Below are positions 8,719 to 18,914 of a DNA stretch of 64,000 nt, piece after piece (position 1 is the first letter of the stretch; every line of letters starts with the position of its first letter). The DNA is from Alphaproteobacteria bacterium. Lineage in GTDB: Bacteria; Pseudomonadota; Alphaproteobacteria; Rhodobacterales; Rhodobacteraceae. Location: contig JAUHVR010000001.1 of the NCBI GenBank assembly GCA_030424865.1, forward strand, positions 496,001 to 560,000. The letters run 5' to 3'. A program made the translations under genes and the position numbers. Under the pieces are notes generated by a model. It did no database searches. It saw nothing but the letters and a program-made list of their open reading frames with translations, and was not told where the DNA came from.

Positions 8719-10811
8719 ACAACGGGTCCAGCACAAAACGGTTTGGTGATCTGTTGGCCTTTGGCTTTACTCTGGTCATTCTCGTTTACGCAGCCTCGGG
8801 CCCGCTGTCCGAGTTTGTCCGTTGGATCATCGAAACCACGACGCCCAACTTCGAGGAATTGTCCCGTCGCGACAAACGCATGCTGTTCCGCGAGCATTGG
8901 CTGGGGGCCAGTTTCCGGTCTTTCGAACGGGGCTTTCTGCTGCCGACCGGCCTGATCCTCGGATTGCCGCTGCTGTTCGGTCTGGTGATCTCGTATCTCG
9001 ATGTGTCCAAGACGCCGACATGGGCAAAATGGACGGGTGCGGGTCTGTCGACATTTGTCCTGATCCTGTGGATCATCGGGTTGTTCGCGGTCGACGGGGG
9101 CGCCTTGCCCTCGGCCAATCCCCAGGATTTCATCCTCTTTCCGCTGATCGCGGCCCTGGTGCTGTATCTGACCTGGCGTATGTTCGGGACGTTCATCGTG
9201 GGTTTCTGCCTGTTCTGGGTCGTCTATTTCTTTGTGCGCGGGTTGCTGCCGGACTGGACCGGCATTCTGGCCGGATCCGAGTCCACCTTTGCCCAAAGCA
9301 TGCGATCGATGGTTCTGAACTTCTGGTCGCAGACCGGCGGGCTGTTCGGACAGCCCTTGCAGGTGGTGTCGGGCAACGTGTTGATCTTTATCGTCTTCGG
9401 AGCCGTCCTGATGGCCAGCGGGGCAGGGACCCTGCTGATGAAGATCGCCAATCGCCTGACCGGCCGGTTCACCGGCGGCGCGGCGCATGCGGCGGTGGCC
9501 AGTTCGGCCTTGTTCGGTACCCTGAGCGGTGCCGCGATCTCGAACGTGGTGTCGACGGGTGTGATGACCATTCCGGTGATCAAGAAATCGGGGTTCAAGC
9601 CGGCGTTTTCCGCCGCGGTCGAGGCGGCGGCGTCCACGGGCGGGCAGGTGATGCCGCCGGTGATGGGGGTCGTCGCCTTTTTCGTGGCAGGCCAGATCGG
9701 GCTGGAATACCGCTACATCGTTGTGGCGGCGATTGTCCCGGCGGCCTTTTTCTACCTTGGCACCTTTCTGACCGTCTACTTCGAGGCGCGTCGTCAGGGC
9801 GTCGGCCCTCTGCCCGCCGAGATGCGGCCCAGTCTCACCCGGACAGAGCTTGTTCAGTGCCTGGTCTTTATCCTGCCGCTTGGCGTGCTGAGCTACTTCC
9901 TGTTTGCCCAACCATCCGTGCAAAAGGCCGGGTTCTACGGGTTTGTCGTCGCGCTGGTCGCAGCACTGGTTCTGTTCCGAGGGTTTCGGAACTGGCCCAG
10001 CATCTACAAGGCCTTTGTCAGCGCGGGTCGGATGTCTGCGGCAATCATCGTGATTGTCGCGGCCATCGGACTGATCGTCGGGTTGATCCAGGTGTCGGGC
10101 TTCAGCGGACGCCTGTCCCTGCTGCTGGCGCAGTTGGCCAGCGGCCCGCTGTTTTCAACCCTGATCGTCGTGGCCCTGGGGGCAATCGTTCTGGGCATGG
10201 GACTGCCGCCCGGAGCGACCTATTTCATCATCGTCATCGCCCTAAGCTCGGGGATCGAGGCCGTAGGCATTCCGCCTTTGACGCTGCACCTTTTCGTGGT
10301 GTTCTTTGCCGTGATCTCGACCGTCACGCCGCCCGTGGCGCTTGCGGCCTTTGCCGCGGCCCCCATTGCGGGTGCGGATCCGGTTCAGACCGGGTTTCAG
10401 GCGGCGCGTCTGGCGCTTGCGGGCTTTCTGATCCCCTTTGTCTTTGTCTACCACCCGGCGGTTCTGTACAAGCTGCAGGTCCTGTTCGAGTGGTTCGGAG
10501 ACGAGCTGCCGTCGTCCAATGCGATGATCGATATCTCGACAGTGTCCTGGCTGGATCTTGGCTGGATCGTCGCAGCCTTTGCCCTGGCGATGTGGCTCTT
10601 GACCTCGGCCCTCACGGGGTTTGACAGGAACAGGCTGAACCCGATCGAACGCCTGCTGCGGGTCGCGGCCGGGGTCCTGGCCCTTGTGCCAAGTTTTGTC
10701 ATCGCCCTGCCGGCAGCGCTGGCGGGCATAGCCCTGATTGTCGTCCATCGGTTTCTGGGAGGAGACCCATCCCCGGTGGACAAGATCACTCACATGAACG
10801 CAGAAAACTGA
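8715..10811 (+). CDS. TRAP transporter fused permease, TAXI type (DctQM fusion)
   Basis: A 698-residue very hydrophobic inner-membrane protein with around 16 predicted helices by eye, matching the fused small plus large TRAP permeases that pair with TAXI binding proteins. Characteristic stretches include FTGGAAHAAVASSALFGTLS, then SNVVSTGVMTIP and STGGQVMPPVMG. TRAP systems import carboxylates and similar solutes driven by the sodium gradient. Its ATG overlaps the stop of the alkylsulfatase gene, implying translational coupling, so the imported solute is probably the substrate of the two sulfatases (inference). Its binding protein is 14 bases downstream. Confidence 0.92.
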   Translation: MNNGSSTKRFGDLLAFGFTLVILVYAASGPLSEFVRWIIETTTPNFEELSRRDKRMLFREHWLGASFRSFERGFLLPTGLILGLPLLFGLVISYLDVSKTPTWAKWTGAGLSTFVLILWIIGLFAVDGGALPSANPQDFILFPLIAALVLYLTWRMFGTFIVGFCLFWVVYFFVRGLLPDWTGILAGSESTFAQSMRSMVLNFWSQTGGLFGQPLQVVSGNVLIFIVFGAVLMASGAGTLLMKIANRLTGRFTGGAAHAAVASSALFGTLSGAAISNVVSTGVMTIPVIKKSGFKPAFSAAVEAAASTGGQVMPPVMGVVAFFVAGQIGLEYRYIVVAAIVPAAFFYLGTFLTVYFEARRQGVGPLPAEMRPSLTRTELVQCLVFILPLGVLSYFLFAQPSVQKAGFYGFVVALVAALVLFRGFRNWPSIYKAFVSAGRMSAAIIVIVAAIGLIVGLIQVSGFSGRLSLLLAQLASGPLFSTLIVVALGAIVLGMGLPPGATYFIIVIALSSGIEAVGIPPLTLHLFVVFFAVISTVTPPVALAAFAAAPIAGADPVQTGFQAARLALAGFLIPFVFVYHPAVLYKLQVLFEWFGDELPSSNAMIDISTVSWLDLGWIVAAFALAMWLLTSALTGFDRNRLNPIERLLRVAAGVLALVPSFVIALPAALAGIALIVVHRFLGGDPSPVDKITHMNAEN

Positions 10812-10825
10812 ACGGGAGGAACATA

Positions 10826-11806
10826 ATGCGGAATGTACTTACAGGTTTGGCAGCCGGGTTGGTGCTTGGCACGGCCGCACAGGCCGACGACATGACACTG
10901 AAGATGGCGACGATCGCGCCCAGCCTTGGGCAGGCCGTGACCATGGCGACATTTGCCAACGTCGTGACCGACAACCTTGACGGTGTCTCGATCGAGGTGT
11001 CGGGCGGCGGCGCGGCCACGCTCCATATGATGGAGGTCGCGCGCGGCAACCTGGACCTGTCGATGACAAGCCCCGTGGTCTACAACCTGATGGCCGGCGG
11101 CAAGGCGATGTATGCCAAACAGGCCGATGCCCCGGAGCTGGCCAAGAACCTGTCGCTGCTGATGTGGTTCCCCTATGGCGAATACCATTTCGCGGTGCGG
11201 GCCGACAGCGACATCGAGGTCCTGGATGACATCGAGGGAGCCTCGGTCTTTCTGGGCCCACAGGGCGGCGGTGCCTACAACGCCGCGCGCGGTTGGATCG
11301 AAGCGACAACCGGGCTGGTTGTCGGTGAAGACTACGATGCGATCAAGGCCAACTGGCAGACCGGTTTCCAGGCCTTCATGGATGGCAAGGTCGACGTCTA
11401 CGTGAATGGCTGCCTCGATCCCTGTGGCAACTTCATCCAGTTCACGGAAACCGAAGACATCCGGTTCCTTGGGCCGGAAAGTGACCAAGGCGAAGCGGTC
11501 GAGAAGTTCCTTGGCCAGTGGCGCTACCGTGGTGAAATCGCGCCGGGTCTGTACGAAGGTCAAAAGAACGAAAGCTCGGTGATCTCGTTTGACACGGCGG
11601 TGGGCATCGGGGTCCGTTCGGACCTGGACGAGGAAACGGTCTATCAGATCACCAAGACGTTCTGGGACAACATCGACCAGGTGACCTCGGACGCGCCCTG
11701 GGCCAAGGCGCTGGACGTCGGTTTTGCCGCGTCCAAGCGGGGACTGATCGAACTGCACCCGGGTGCTGCGCGCTACTACAACGAAGTCGGCGCGACAGGG
11801 GGCTGA
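10826..11806 (+). CDS. TAXI family TRAP transporter solute-binding protein
   Basis: A 326-residue periplasmic protein with a signal peptide (MRNVLTGLAAGLVLGTAAQA, cleavage after about residue 20). TAXI features are the start of the mature protein (LKMATIAPSLGQAVTMATFA), VSGGGAATLHMMEVARG and GPQGGGAYNAARGW. It captures the solute for the fused permease encoded just upstream. The ribosome site AACGGGAGGAACATA precedes the ATG. It is the last gene of the sulfatase operon and is followed by a strong hairpin. The ligand cannot be told from the sequence; the gene context suggests an organic sulfate. Confidence 0.92.
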   Translation: MRNVLTGLAAGLVLGTAAQADDMTLKMATIAPSLGQAVTMATFANVVTDNLDGVSIEVSGGGAATLHMMEVARGNLDLSMTSPVVYNLMAGGKAMYAKQADAPELAKNLSLLMWFPYGEYHFAVRADSDIEVLDDIEGASVFLGPQGGGAYNAARGWIEATTGLVVGEDYDAIKANWQTGFQAFMDGKVDVYVNGCLDPCGNFIQFTETEDIRFLGPESDQGEAVEKFLGQWRYRGEIAPGLYEGQKNESSVISFDTAVGIGVRSDLDEETVYQITKTFWDNIDQVTSDAPWAKALDVGFAASKRGLIELHPGAARYYNEVGATGG

Positions 11807-11813
11807 CAATGTC

Positions 11814-11848
11814 CGTCCGGATGAGGTCGTTTGGGCCTCGTCCGGATG
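11814..11848. terminator. Terminator-like hairpin between convergent operons
   Basis: A 13-bp stem with two G-U type wobbles pairs CGTCCGGATGAGG (11814-11826) with CCTCGTCCGGATG (11836-11848) around a 9-base loop. It starts 7 bases after the TAXI gene stop and lies before the convergent ThuA-like gene. No T run follows on the plus strand, so it may act as a weak or bidirectional terminator or as an mRNA-end stabiliser. Confidence 0.55.
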
Positions 11849-11901
11849 CTCATCGAACGTGATTGCCGCCTGTCTGATCCAAAGGGGTCGCCAAAGGGCG
11901 T

Positions 11902-12684
11902 CTAGCGCAAACCCTTTTCGCCGGGTCTGTGCAGCTTTGGTCCACGGGCGGTGATCGGCTCAAGGGCCTCGTCCACATCCCTGTTGGGGGCCTCGGTGAT
12001 GTGTTGCCGACGCGGCTGCGCCGGGGCGGCCCAGTGTACGGCGTTCACCAGCACCTTGCGGATATTTGCATCGTGATAGGTCGGATAGGTTTCGTGCCCG
12101 GGTTGGAAGTAGAACACGTTCCCGGCCCCGCGCCGGAAGGTTACGCCTGACCGGAAAACCTCGCCGCCCTGGAACCAGCCCAGGAAAACGGTCTCGAGCG
12201 GCTCTGGAATGGCAAAGGGTTCGCCGTACATTTCCTCGCTTTCCAGCTCGAAATGGTCCGGCAGCCCCCGGGCGATCGGGTGACCCGGTGTTGTCACCCA
12301 CAGGCGTTCCCGTTCACCGGCTTCGCGCCAGGTCAGAGAACAGGGCGTGCCCATGAGCTTTTTGAAGATTTTCGAGAAATGGGCCGAGTGCAGAACGATC
12401 AGGCCCATGCCGCCCCAAACGGCCTCGGCGACCAGGTCGACGACGACGTCCGAGACCTCGCCATGGGCGGCATGACCCCACCACAAAAGCACGTCGGTGT
12501 CGTCAAGACGCGCCAGCGTCAGCCCGTGATCGGCGTCCTGCAAGGTCGCCGTGGTTGCGGTGATCCCGGCATCCGCGTTCAGCGCCTGGGCGATACAGCT
12601 GTGCATACCTTCGGGGTAGATGGCGGCAACGACATCGCTGGTTTGTTCGTGAATGTTCTCTCCCCAGACAACGGCTTTGATCAT
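11902..12684 (-). CDS. ThuA-like domain protein (carbohydrate metabolism)
   Basis: A 260-residue ThuA-family protein with a glutamine-amidotransferase-like fold. It begins [14 protein letters not shown] and contains [45 protein letters not shown] and [15 protein letters not shown], all usual for the family. In rhizobia ThuA belongs to the trehalose/maltitol thuEFGKAB system, acting in sugar conversion via 3-keto intermediates. An upstream in-frame ATG exists at 12699, but AAGGGA lies 6-7 bases before the ATG at 12684 and this sits across the LacI stop, so 12684 is preferred. It is the last gene of the ABC sugar operon. The exact reaction is uncertain. Confidence 0.85.
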   Translation of the reverse strand: MIKAVVWGENIHEQTSDVVAAIYPEGMHSCIAQALNADAGITATTATLQDADHGLTLARLDDTDVLLWWGHAAHGEVSDVVVDLVAEAVWGGMGLIVLHSAHFSKIFKKLMGTPCSLTWREAGERERLWVTTPGHPIARGLPDHFELESEEMYGEPFAIPEPLETVFLGWFQGGEVFRSGVTFRRGAGNVFYFQPGHETYPTYHDANIRKVLVNAVHWAAPAQPRRQHITEAPNRDVDEALEPITARGPKLHRPGEKGLR

Positions 12685-12695
12685 GGCACTTCCCT

Positions 12696-13727
12696 TCATG
12701 GCTCTTGTGCGCGCGGCGCGGCGGTGCTGCCGCGGGCCATCAGCGTCGGTGGGATCAGGACAGGTGCGTTGGTATCGTCGTCCCCCCGAAGGATCGAGAT
12801 CAGCTTGGTGCAGGCCTGCCGGCCCCAGTCGCGGCGGGGCAGCCGGATGCTGGACAGGCCGGGATTGAAAACGGCGGCATAGGGCATGTCGTCATATCCG
12901 ATCACCGAGATATCTTGTGGCACACGGATCCCGGCGCTCAGAAGTCCGTGCATCAGCCCGGTCGCCGCTTCGTCATTGTGCACAAAGACCGCCGTCGGCA
13001 GCGGGTCCAACTTGGCAATGCGGGCTGCGGCCTGCAGCCCGTAATCGACCGAAAGCGTGCCTTCGATGTCGTGGTCCAGGCTGCGCGGCAGCCCGGCCGT
13101 CTCAAAGGCTTCGTGAAAACCGCGAAAGCGGCGTTCGAACCCGCTCATGTACAGCGGGCCGCAGACCTGCACCGCGTCGCGGTGCCCCAGCTCCATCAGG
13201 TGTCGCGCCGCCAGCTGCCCCCCCAGCACGTCGTCGGTGCGGACCGTCGGCAAATCGAATTCCTTGTGCCCGCCACAGGACACAACCGGCGGCATCGACG
13301 GAAGCGTGTCCCCTGAGCTGGGCAAGAGGTCTTCGAAAAAGCCGTGGGTGTTCAGGATCAACCCACCGGCCTGGTTCATCAACAACATCTCGGAAAAGGC
13401 CCGTTCGGCGTCTGCATCATCCGAGCTGTCGCCGATCAGCAGGACATAGCCATTGGCGCGGGCCTCTTCCTCGATGCCCTTGAAGAATTCGGCGTAGAAC
13501 GCGTTGGTGATGTCCGAGACCAACACCAGCAGGGTCTTGCTTTGCCCGCGGCGCAACTCGGCAGCCGCTTGGTTTGCACGGTAGCCCAGACGCTTCATCA
13601 CCGCAAAGATGTGATCGCGGGTCTCGGGCCTGACGTCGTTTGGGCGCGACATCGCGCGCGAGACCGTGGCGTTGGAAACGCCGGCCTCGCGGGCCACGTC
13701 ATTCACGGTTGGTCGCTTTACGCCCAT
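12696..13727 (-). CDS. LacI family transcriptional repressor
   Basis: A 343-residue LacI regulator. The helix-turn-helix and hinge are clear: [23 protein letters not shown] followed by [20 protein letters not shown] and AAELRRG. The remainder is a periplasmic-binding-like effector domain with [20 protein letters not shown] near the end. An extended frame reaches 13826, but the ATG at 13727, with AAGGCAACCC upstream and the normal LacI N-terminus, is preferred. It is encoded within the ABC operon, so the system is probably autoregulated through the twin operators before the binding-protein gene. The inducer is likely the transported sugar or a derivative. Confidence 0.93.
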   Translation of the reverse strand: MGVKRPTVNDVAREAGVSNATVSRAMSRPNDVRPETRDHIFAVMKRLGYRANQAAAELRRGQSKTLLVLVSDITNAFYAEFFKGIEEEARANGYVLLIGDSSDDADAERAFSEMLLMNQAGGLILNTHGFFEDLLPSSGDTLPSMPPVVSCGGHKEFDLPTVRTDDVLGGQLAARHLMELGHRDAVQVCGPLYMSGFERRFRGFHEAFETAGLPRSLDHDIEGTLSVDYGLQAAARIAKLDPLPTAVFVHNDEAATGLMHGLLSAGIRVPQDISVIGYDDMPYAAVFNPGLSSIRLPRRDWGRQACTKLISILRGDDDTNAPVLIPPTLMARGSTAAPRAQEP

Positions 13728-13749
13728 CGGGTTGCCTTGTTGTCCTTCG

Positions 13750-14754
13750 TCATGCCGCGATCGGTCGACCGCTGTCGTTGAATTTATGAATAAATTCCGC
13801 CTTGGGCCGCAAGTGGACAATGTCACCCACCTGTTGCTGGTGCTGGCCGTTCAGGCTGACGGTCAGAACACCTGCGTCCGGCACCTTTACATAAAGGATC
13901 GTGTCATGTCCCAATCGCTCGACCAAGGTCACGCGGCCTTCCCAGGAGTTGTCGCCTGAACCGATCGTGAAGTGTTCGGGCCGCACCCCAAGGGTCTTGG
14001 CGCCGACGGCTTCGGCAAAGCGGCCCTTGATGAAGTTCATCTTCGGAGAGCCGATAAATCCCGCCACGAATTCGGTTGCAGGGGTGTTGTACAGCTCCAT
14101 GGGGCCGCCGACCTGTTCGATATAGCCGCCGTTCAGCACGACGATCCTGTCGGCCATTGTCATGGCCTCGACCTGATCATGGGTGACATAGATCATCGTG
14201 GTCTTCATGCGCTGGTGCAACTCGCTGATCTCGACCCGCGTCTCTGATCGCAGCGCAGCGTCGAGGTTCGACAGAGGTTCGTCCAGCAGGAACACCTGTG
14301 GCTGGCGCACGATGGCACGCCCGATGGCCACGCGCTGGCGCTGTCCGCCCGAAAGCTGGCCGGGCTTGCGATCCAGATAGGGGCCAAGCTTCAGCGTCTC
14401 GGCGGCCTCTTGCACCTTCTTTGCGATCTCGTCTTTCGGGCGGCGTTCGAGGCTGAGCGAAAAGCCCATGTTCTCGGCCACCGTCATCTGTGGGTAAAGC
14501 GCGTAGGACTGAAAGACCATTGCGATGTTGCGCTTGCGTGGCGACAGATCGTTGGCGCGGGCGTCGCCGATCATCAGGTCGCCCCCGGTGACTTTCTCGA
14601 GCCCCGCGATCATGCGCAGTAGGGTGGACTTGCCGCAGCCCGACGGCCCGACGAAGACAATGAATTCGCCATCCGCGATCGACAGGTTGATGTCGTGCAG
14701 GACCTCGGTGTCGCCATAGGCTTTCGACAGGTTGATCAGGTCAACTCCGGCCAT
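13750..14754 (-). CDS. Carbohydrate ABC transporter ATP-binding protein (MalK/UgpC type)
   Basis: A 334-residue ATPase with Walker [11 protein letters not shown]-loop region [16 protein letters not shown], signature [15 protein letters not shown], Walker [13 protein letters not shown] and switch histidine in VTHDQVEA. The C-terminal TOBE-type domain (residues about 235-334) is as in MalK/UgpC ATPases that serve several sugar importers. It powers the two permeases encoded upstream in the same operon. Spacing is 11 bases after the dehydrogenase gene and 22 bases before the LacI start. Confidence 0.95.
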   Translation of the reverse strand: MAGVDLINLSKAYGDTEVLHDINLSIADGEFIVFVGPSGCGKSTLLRMIAGLEKVTGGDLMIGDARANDLSPRKRNIAMVFQSYALYPQMTVAENMGFSLSLERRPKDEIAKKVQEAAETLKLGPYLDRKPGQLSGGQRQRVAIGRAIVRQPQVFLLDEPLSNLDAALRSETRVEISELHQRMKTTMIYVTHDQVEAMTMADRIVVLNGGYIEQVGGPMELYNTPATEFVAGFIGSPKMNFIKGRFAEAVGAKTLGVRPEHFTIGSGDNSWEGRVTLVERLGHDTILYVKVPDAGVLTVSLNGQHQQQVGDIVHLRPKAEFIHKFNDSGRPIAA

Positions 14755-14765
14755 GTTGTGCTCCT

Positions 14766-15794
14766 TTACTCTGCCACCAGCGGCGCGCGTGTGATTTTGC
14801 GAACGGTTTCAGGCGATGCCTGCTGAAGCTGTCGGTCCGGCGCCCCCGCGAGGATCGCGCCCACGTCATGCAGGATCATGTCGCCAATCGGATGGCGCCC
14901 GCCTTCGACGGCGGCGGCGCGGTGCGGCGACCAGATGACATTCTGTGCCGTGCGCCAGGATGCGGCCTTGGGCACGGGTTCCTTGGGAAAGACGTCGCTG
15001 GCCAGCCGGATGCGGCCCAGGTCAGCGGCTTCGACCAGGGCGTCGAAATCGACCAGATGCGACCGGCTGATGATGACCACCAGTGTGCCGCGCGGGATCT
15101 TGGCGATCAGTTCGCGCGAGACGAGCTTGTAGTTTTCCTCTGTCGGGGTTGCTGCAATCAGGATGCAACGGTTCGAGGTCAGGACGGTTTCAAGGTCGGC
15201 AAACGCCACCCCGTCAAAGCCCGCGCCCGTGGCCTGAAGCCAGGGGTCAAAGGCCTGGATCTGGGGCGCAAAGGGTTGTGACAACCGGGTGATTTCCCGG
15301 GCGATCGAGCCATAGCCCACAAACCCGATCCTTTGACCAAAGAGCGAGAAATCCGTGCCCACGCCATCGTCCATCCAGCGTTCGGCGCCGTGGCGGAACC
15401 GTTCGTGTTCTTCAACGATACCGCGGCCCCCCGCGATCATCAGGCCAAGCGCCATTTCGGCGACAGACTGACGGAAGCCCGGCGCGCAAGACAGCACCTC
15501 GATCCCGCGCTCGGCGCAGGTCTCGTAGTCGAGCCCCTCTTGAAAGGTGCCGCTGACCTCGATGATCGCGCGCAGGTTCGGCGCAAGATCCAGCTCTTGT
15601 CGGCTGAGCTCGGGCCTTGCCGCGACAACGAACTTGGCCTGGGGCAGGGCGTCGACAAAGGCCGCGCGCGCCATGGGCCAGTTCACACCGCCCGTGACCT
15701 CGCACAGCTCTTGCAACCGGGCATAGCTGCGTGGTCGAAAGAGTTCTTCAAGCCGACGGAAATGCTGATCCAGAATGAGACAGGGTTTGGTCAT
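14766..15794 (-). CDS. D-2-hydroxyacid dehydrogenase family protein
   Basis: A 342-residue NAD-dependent dehydrogenase of the phosphoglycerate/formate dehydrogenase superfamily. The Rossmann loop reads [11 protein letters not shown]; the catalytic set follows the family order: Arg in IISRSHLVD, Glu in FPKEP and His in WSPHRAA. Such enzymes interconvert 2-keto and D-2-hydroxy acids. Its position inside a sugar ABC operon, between permease and ATPase genes with a 2-base gap to the permease, suggests it reduces or oxidises an acid derived from the imported carbohydrate, for example a sugar acid. It takes the place that ThuB-type oxidoreductases hold in thu operons, but it is unrelated to them. 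Confidence 0.9.
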   Translation of the reverse strand: MTKPCLILDQHFRRLEELFRPRSYARLQELCEVTGGVNWPMARAAFVDALPQAKFVVAARPELSRQELDLAPNLRAIIEVSGTFQEGLDYETCAERGIEVLSCAPGFRQSVAEMALGLMIAGGRGIVEEHERFRHGAERWMDDGVGTDFSLFGQRIGFVGYGSIAREITRLSQPFAPQIQAFDPWLQATGAGFDGVAFADLETVLTSNRCILIAATPTEENYKLVSRELIAKIPRGTLVVIISRSHLVDFDALVEAADLGRIRLASDVFPKEPVPKAASWRTAQNVIWSPHRAAAVEGGRHPIGDMILHDVGAILAGAPDRQLQQASPETVRKITRAPLVAE

Positions 15795-15796
15795 GA

Positions 15797-16606
15797 CTAT
15801 TTCACCGCCCCCGCGGTCATGCCGCGTACAAAATGCCGTTGGAAGAACAGGAACAGCAGCACCACCGGGATCGCCATGATCACCGTGCCGCTGGACAGGC
15901 CCGTGACGTCGCGTGTCATCGTGCCCTGGAAGTTCAGCAATCCGACCGAGAGCGTCCGCATCTCGTCCCGCGTCATCAGCAGCAGCCGCAAAAGCAGGTC
16001 ATTCCAGCTCCAGAGGAACTCCAGCAGCGCGGTTGTGACCACGGCCGGAGTGGCAATCGGCATGACCACACGGCGATAGATCTGGAACTCGGTCGCCCCG
16101 TCGATCCGCGCCGCCTCGTGCAGGGCCTTGGGCACGCCGACGAAGTAGGACGAGAACATGAAGACAAAGACAGAGACCGCCAGCGCCAGATCCGCCAGGA
16201 TCACGCCCAGGTGGGTGTTCAACAGCCCGAAACCGCGCACGATCTGGAAAAGGGGCAGCACGATTGCCGTGACCGGGATCATCAGGCCGATCAGGAACAG
16301 GATCTGCAGCAGCAGCTTGAAGCGGAACTCCATGAAGACCATCGCATAGGCCGCAAGCGAGGCGATCACGATCATCACCACCGCATCCACAGTCGAGATC
16401 ACCAGCGTGTTGAAGAAATACCGACTGAAGCCGCCTTCGGTCCAGACCCGCACATAGTGTTCGAACGTCAGGTTGACCGGTGGCGCCCAGGGCGGGTTGA
16501 CCAGTTCGGTTGTCGGCTTCAGCGAGGTAAAGACCGTCAGGATCAGCGGCGAGACCATCAAGATCGCAATCACGCCGAGGATGAAAAGAAGCAGCCAGCG
16601 GGTCAT
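15797..16606 (-). CDS. Carbohydrate ABC transporter permease (MalG type)
   Basis: A 269-residue inner-membrane permease with six predicted helices. The EAA loop that docks on the ATPase is HEAARIDGATEFQIYRRVVMP. It starts MTRWLLLFILGVIAILMVSPLILTVFTSLK, typical of the CUT1 MalG/UgpE subunit. Its start codon directly abuts the stop of the MalF-type gene (16607), so the two subunits are translated together. It forms the channel with that partner. Confidence 0.95.
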   Translation of the reverse strand: MTRWLLLFILGVIAILMVSPLILTVFTSLKPTTELVNPPWAPPVNLTFEHYVRVWTEGGFSRYFFNTLVISTVDAVVMIVIASLAAYAMVFMEFRFKLLLQILFLIGLMIPVTAIVLPLFQIVRGFGLLNTHLGVILADLALAVSVFVFMFSSYFVGVPKALHEAARIDGATEFQIYRRVVMPIATPAVVTTALLEFLWSWNDLLLRLLLMTRDEMRTLSVGLLNFQGTMTRDVTGLSSGTVIMAIPVVLLFLFFQRHFVRGMTAGAVK

Positions 16607-17494
16607 CTAGCGGTCCTCCTTTTGCTGGATCTGCATGTAGAGGATCGTGGCGATGCTGACGATCACCAGAAGCGCCACGCCGATGGCCGAGCCATAGCCG
16701 TACTGGTTCTCAAGCGCGCCGCGTTTGTACATGTAGGTGGACAGGATCTCGGAAAACCGGATCGGGCCGCCCTGGGTTGTGGCCCAGACGATGTCGAAGA
16801 CCTTGAAGGACTGCGTCAGCGTCAGGATGAACACCACCGCCGTGACCGGGCGCAAGGCGGGCAGGGTGACATAGCGAAAGCTCTGGAAGACATTGGCGCC
16901 GTCCACATGCGCGGCCTCGTACAGGTCTTCGTCAACGGCCTGTAGGCCCGCCAGGAAGATGATCACGCTCAGACCGATTGTTGACCAGCTGTGCGCCAGG
17001 GCCAAGGCGTAAAGCACGGTGTCGGGGCTGCCCAGCCAGGGGGTGGACAGCGCGCTCAGGCCGATGCCTTCCAGCGCCTGGTTGATCGCCCCGGTCGGCT
17101 GGTACATCCAGCGCCAGATCGTGGCGACGGCCATGGGCGAGATGACGACGGGCAGCACGATGCAGGTCTGGATCAACAGCCGCGCCTTCCAGACCCGCGC
17201 CAGCATGGCGGCGATCACAAGGCCCAGGCCCACGTTGATCACGATGATCACACCGGACCAGACAAAGGTGTTGCGGAAGGCGGCCCAAAAGATCTTGTCG
17301 CTGAACAGCCGTTCGTAGTTGGCCAGTCCGACGTAGTTGCGGTCAGGGCTGATGCCGTCCCAGTCGGTGAAAGAGTATTCCACAACCGAGAAGGTCGGGT
17401 AGATCGCAAAGACGATATAGATCGTCAGCGCGGGCAGCAGGAACAGAACGGGGTTCAACCGCTGCGCCAGTTTGGAATCGGGGTCCGGAAACAT
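16607..17494 (-). CDS. Carbohydrate ABC transporter permease (MalF type)
   Basis: A 295-residue CUT1 permease. Six helices can be followed, beginning LNPVLFLLPALTIYIVFAIYP, with the family element SFTDWDGI after helix 1. The EAA loop reads YEAAHVDGANVFQSFRYVTLP. It pairs with the MalG-type subunit encoded immediately downstream. The 74-base gap from the binding-protein gene contains GAGGCGAG before the ATG but no clear terminator, so transcription likely continues. Confidence 0.95.
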   Translation of the reverse strand: MFPDPDSKLAQRLNPVLFLLPALTIYIVFAIYPTFSVVEYSFTDWDGISPDRNYVGLANYERLFSDKIFWAAFRNTFVWSGVIIVINVGLGLVIAAMLARVWKARLLIQTCIVLPVVISPMAVATIWRWMYQPTGAINQALEGIGLSALSTPWLGSPDTVLYALALAHSWSTIGLSVIIFLAGLQAVDEDLYEAAHVDGANVFQSFRYVTLPALRPVTAVVFILTLTQSFKVFDIVWATTQGGPIRFSEILSTYMYKRGALENQYGYGSAIGVALLVIVSIATILYMQIQQKEDR

Positions 17495-17568
17495 CTCGCC
17501 TCGTCCAATTGGTTAAGGGCATGTCGACCTCCCCCGACATCAGCGCCGGGGGAGGCCGGAAGTGGCGA

Positions 17569-18879
17569 TTATTGTTCGGCGATCCCGCCGGGCAACATGA
17601 TCTCGCCCGCAGCTTTCGAGGCCGCCCAGGCGCTTTGCATTTCGGCGGTGAACTCTTGCGGTGTCATGTAGTCGATCAGCAGCGCCTGCAGCCCGTCATA
17701 AGACACGGTGGTCAGGCTGCCGGGTGTGATCGTGTCCAGAAAGGCCGGGACGGTGCCATTGGCGGCATGATCGTCCGAGGTCTTCCAGATGTCGACCGCC
17801 AGCGCCGGCATCTCGGCTGTTTGCAGCGCCGCGTCCAGCGGGCCGACAGGGATGGTGCCGGCGTTCAGCAAGGCCACGCGGCCCTGGTTGCTGACGAACA
17901 TGAAGTTCATGAAGTCCACGGCGGCCTCTTTGACCGCAGAGCTTTCGCGGATGTACCACCCGCTGCCGATCGAGTTTGTCGGGTGGATCTGCTGGCCCTC
18001 TTCAAAGGGCGGTACGGCAAAGACGCTGTAATCGCCAATGCGGTCACCTGCGGCCTCCATGCCGCCGCCGATCACCCATGGTCCGGTAAAGGTCATCGGA
18101 ACCTCGCCCGCCCAGAAGCGATCCATCAACTCGCCGTAGCCGATCGCCACCGGGGTGGGCCCGAACCAGCCGGCCTTGCCCATCTCTTGCAGTTTGGTGG
18201 CTGCCGCCACAAAAGGCGCGTCCGTCCAGGCTCCATCGCCAAAAAGCACAGCCTCGATGCCTTCAGGGCCAGCGTAACGGCCGAACATCATCGACTGCCA
18301 ATGCGACACGGGCCACTTGTCCGCCGCACCCAGGCCGATGGGCGTGTCGTATCCGGCCTTCATCAAGGTGTCGACCGCGGCCTCCATCTCGGGCCAGGTG
18401 GTCGGGACAGACAGGCCATGTTCGGCAAAGATTGCCTTGTTGTAGAACATCCCCGTGGTTTCGACTTCGTTGCCAAATGCCCAGAGTTTGCCATCGCTCG
18501 ACGTCTGAACGACGATTCCTTCGGGAATGGTGTCGGCCCAGTTGTGCTGGTAGTAGGCGCCGGTCAGATCGGCCACCAGCCCGCCCGCAATCAAGGCTGC
18601 GGGCTGCCCCGGTCCTGTCCCGAACGAGAAAAGATCGGGACCTTCGCCTGCAGACAGGGCGGGAATGAGCGCAGGGTTGAACAGGTCTGATGAATTCTTG
18701 ACCACGGTGACCGTCACGTCTGCGCTTTGCGCGTTGTACGCCGCGGCGATGTCGTCATAGACCGTCGTCTGTCCGGGTTCCCCCGCGACCCAGACGATCA
18801 CTTCTGTCTGTGAGATGGCTGCCGCAGGAAGCGCGATGCAGGCAGAGACAAGGGCGCTGACGCCCGCAAAATTCTTCAT
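17569..18879 (-). CDS. Sugar ABC transporter substrate-binding protein (family 1)
   Basis: A 436-residue periplasmic binding protein with signal peptide MKNFAGVSALVSACIALPAAAISQ (cleavage near residue 23). The mature protein begins EVIVWVAGEPGQTTVYDDIAAAYN, and contains TWPEMEAAVDTL, GEVPMTFTGPWVIGG and AAVDFMNFM, typical of MalE/UgpB-like family 1 proteins for oligosaccharides or polyols. It is the first gene of the minus-strand operon; GGGAGGATAATC precedes the ATG. Two LacI-type operators lie 36-70 bases upstream. The ligand is not evident. Confidence 0.94.
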   Translation of the reverse strand: MKNFAGVSALVSACIALPAAAISQTEVIVWVAGEPGQTTVYDDIAAAYNAQSADVTVTVVKNSSDLFNPALIPALSAGEGPDLFSFGTGPGQPAALIAGGLVADLTGAYYQHNWADTIPEGIVVQTSSDGKLWAFGNEVETTGMFYNKAIFAEHGLSVPTTWPEMEAAVDTLMKAGYDTPIGLGAADKWPVSHWQSMMFGRYAGPEGIEAVLFGDGAWTDAPFVAAATKLQEMGKAGWFGPTPVAIGYGELMDRFWAGEVPMTFTGPWVIGGGMEAAGDRIGDYSVFAVPPFEEGQQIHPTNSIGSGWYIRESSAVKEAAVDFMNFMFVSNQGRVALLNAGTIPVGPLDAALQTAEMPALAVDIWKTSDDHAANGTVPAFLDTITPGSLTTVSYDGLQALLIDYMTPQEFTAEMQSAWAASKAAGEIMLPGGIAEQ

Positions 18880-18914
18880 GATTATCCTCCCTCGAGATCA
18901 ACTCGTGCCATCAG

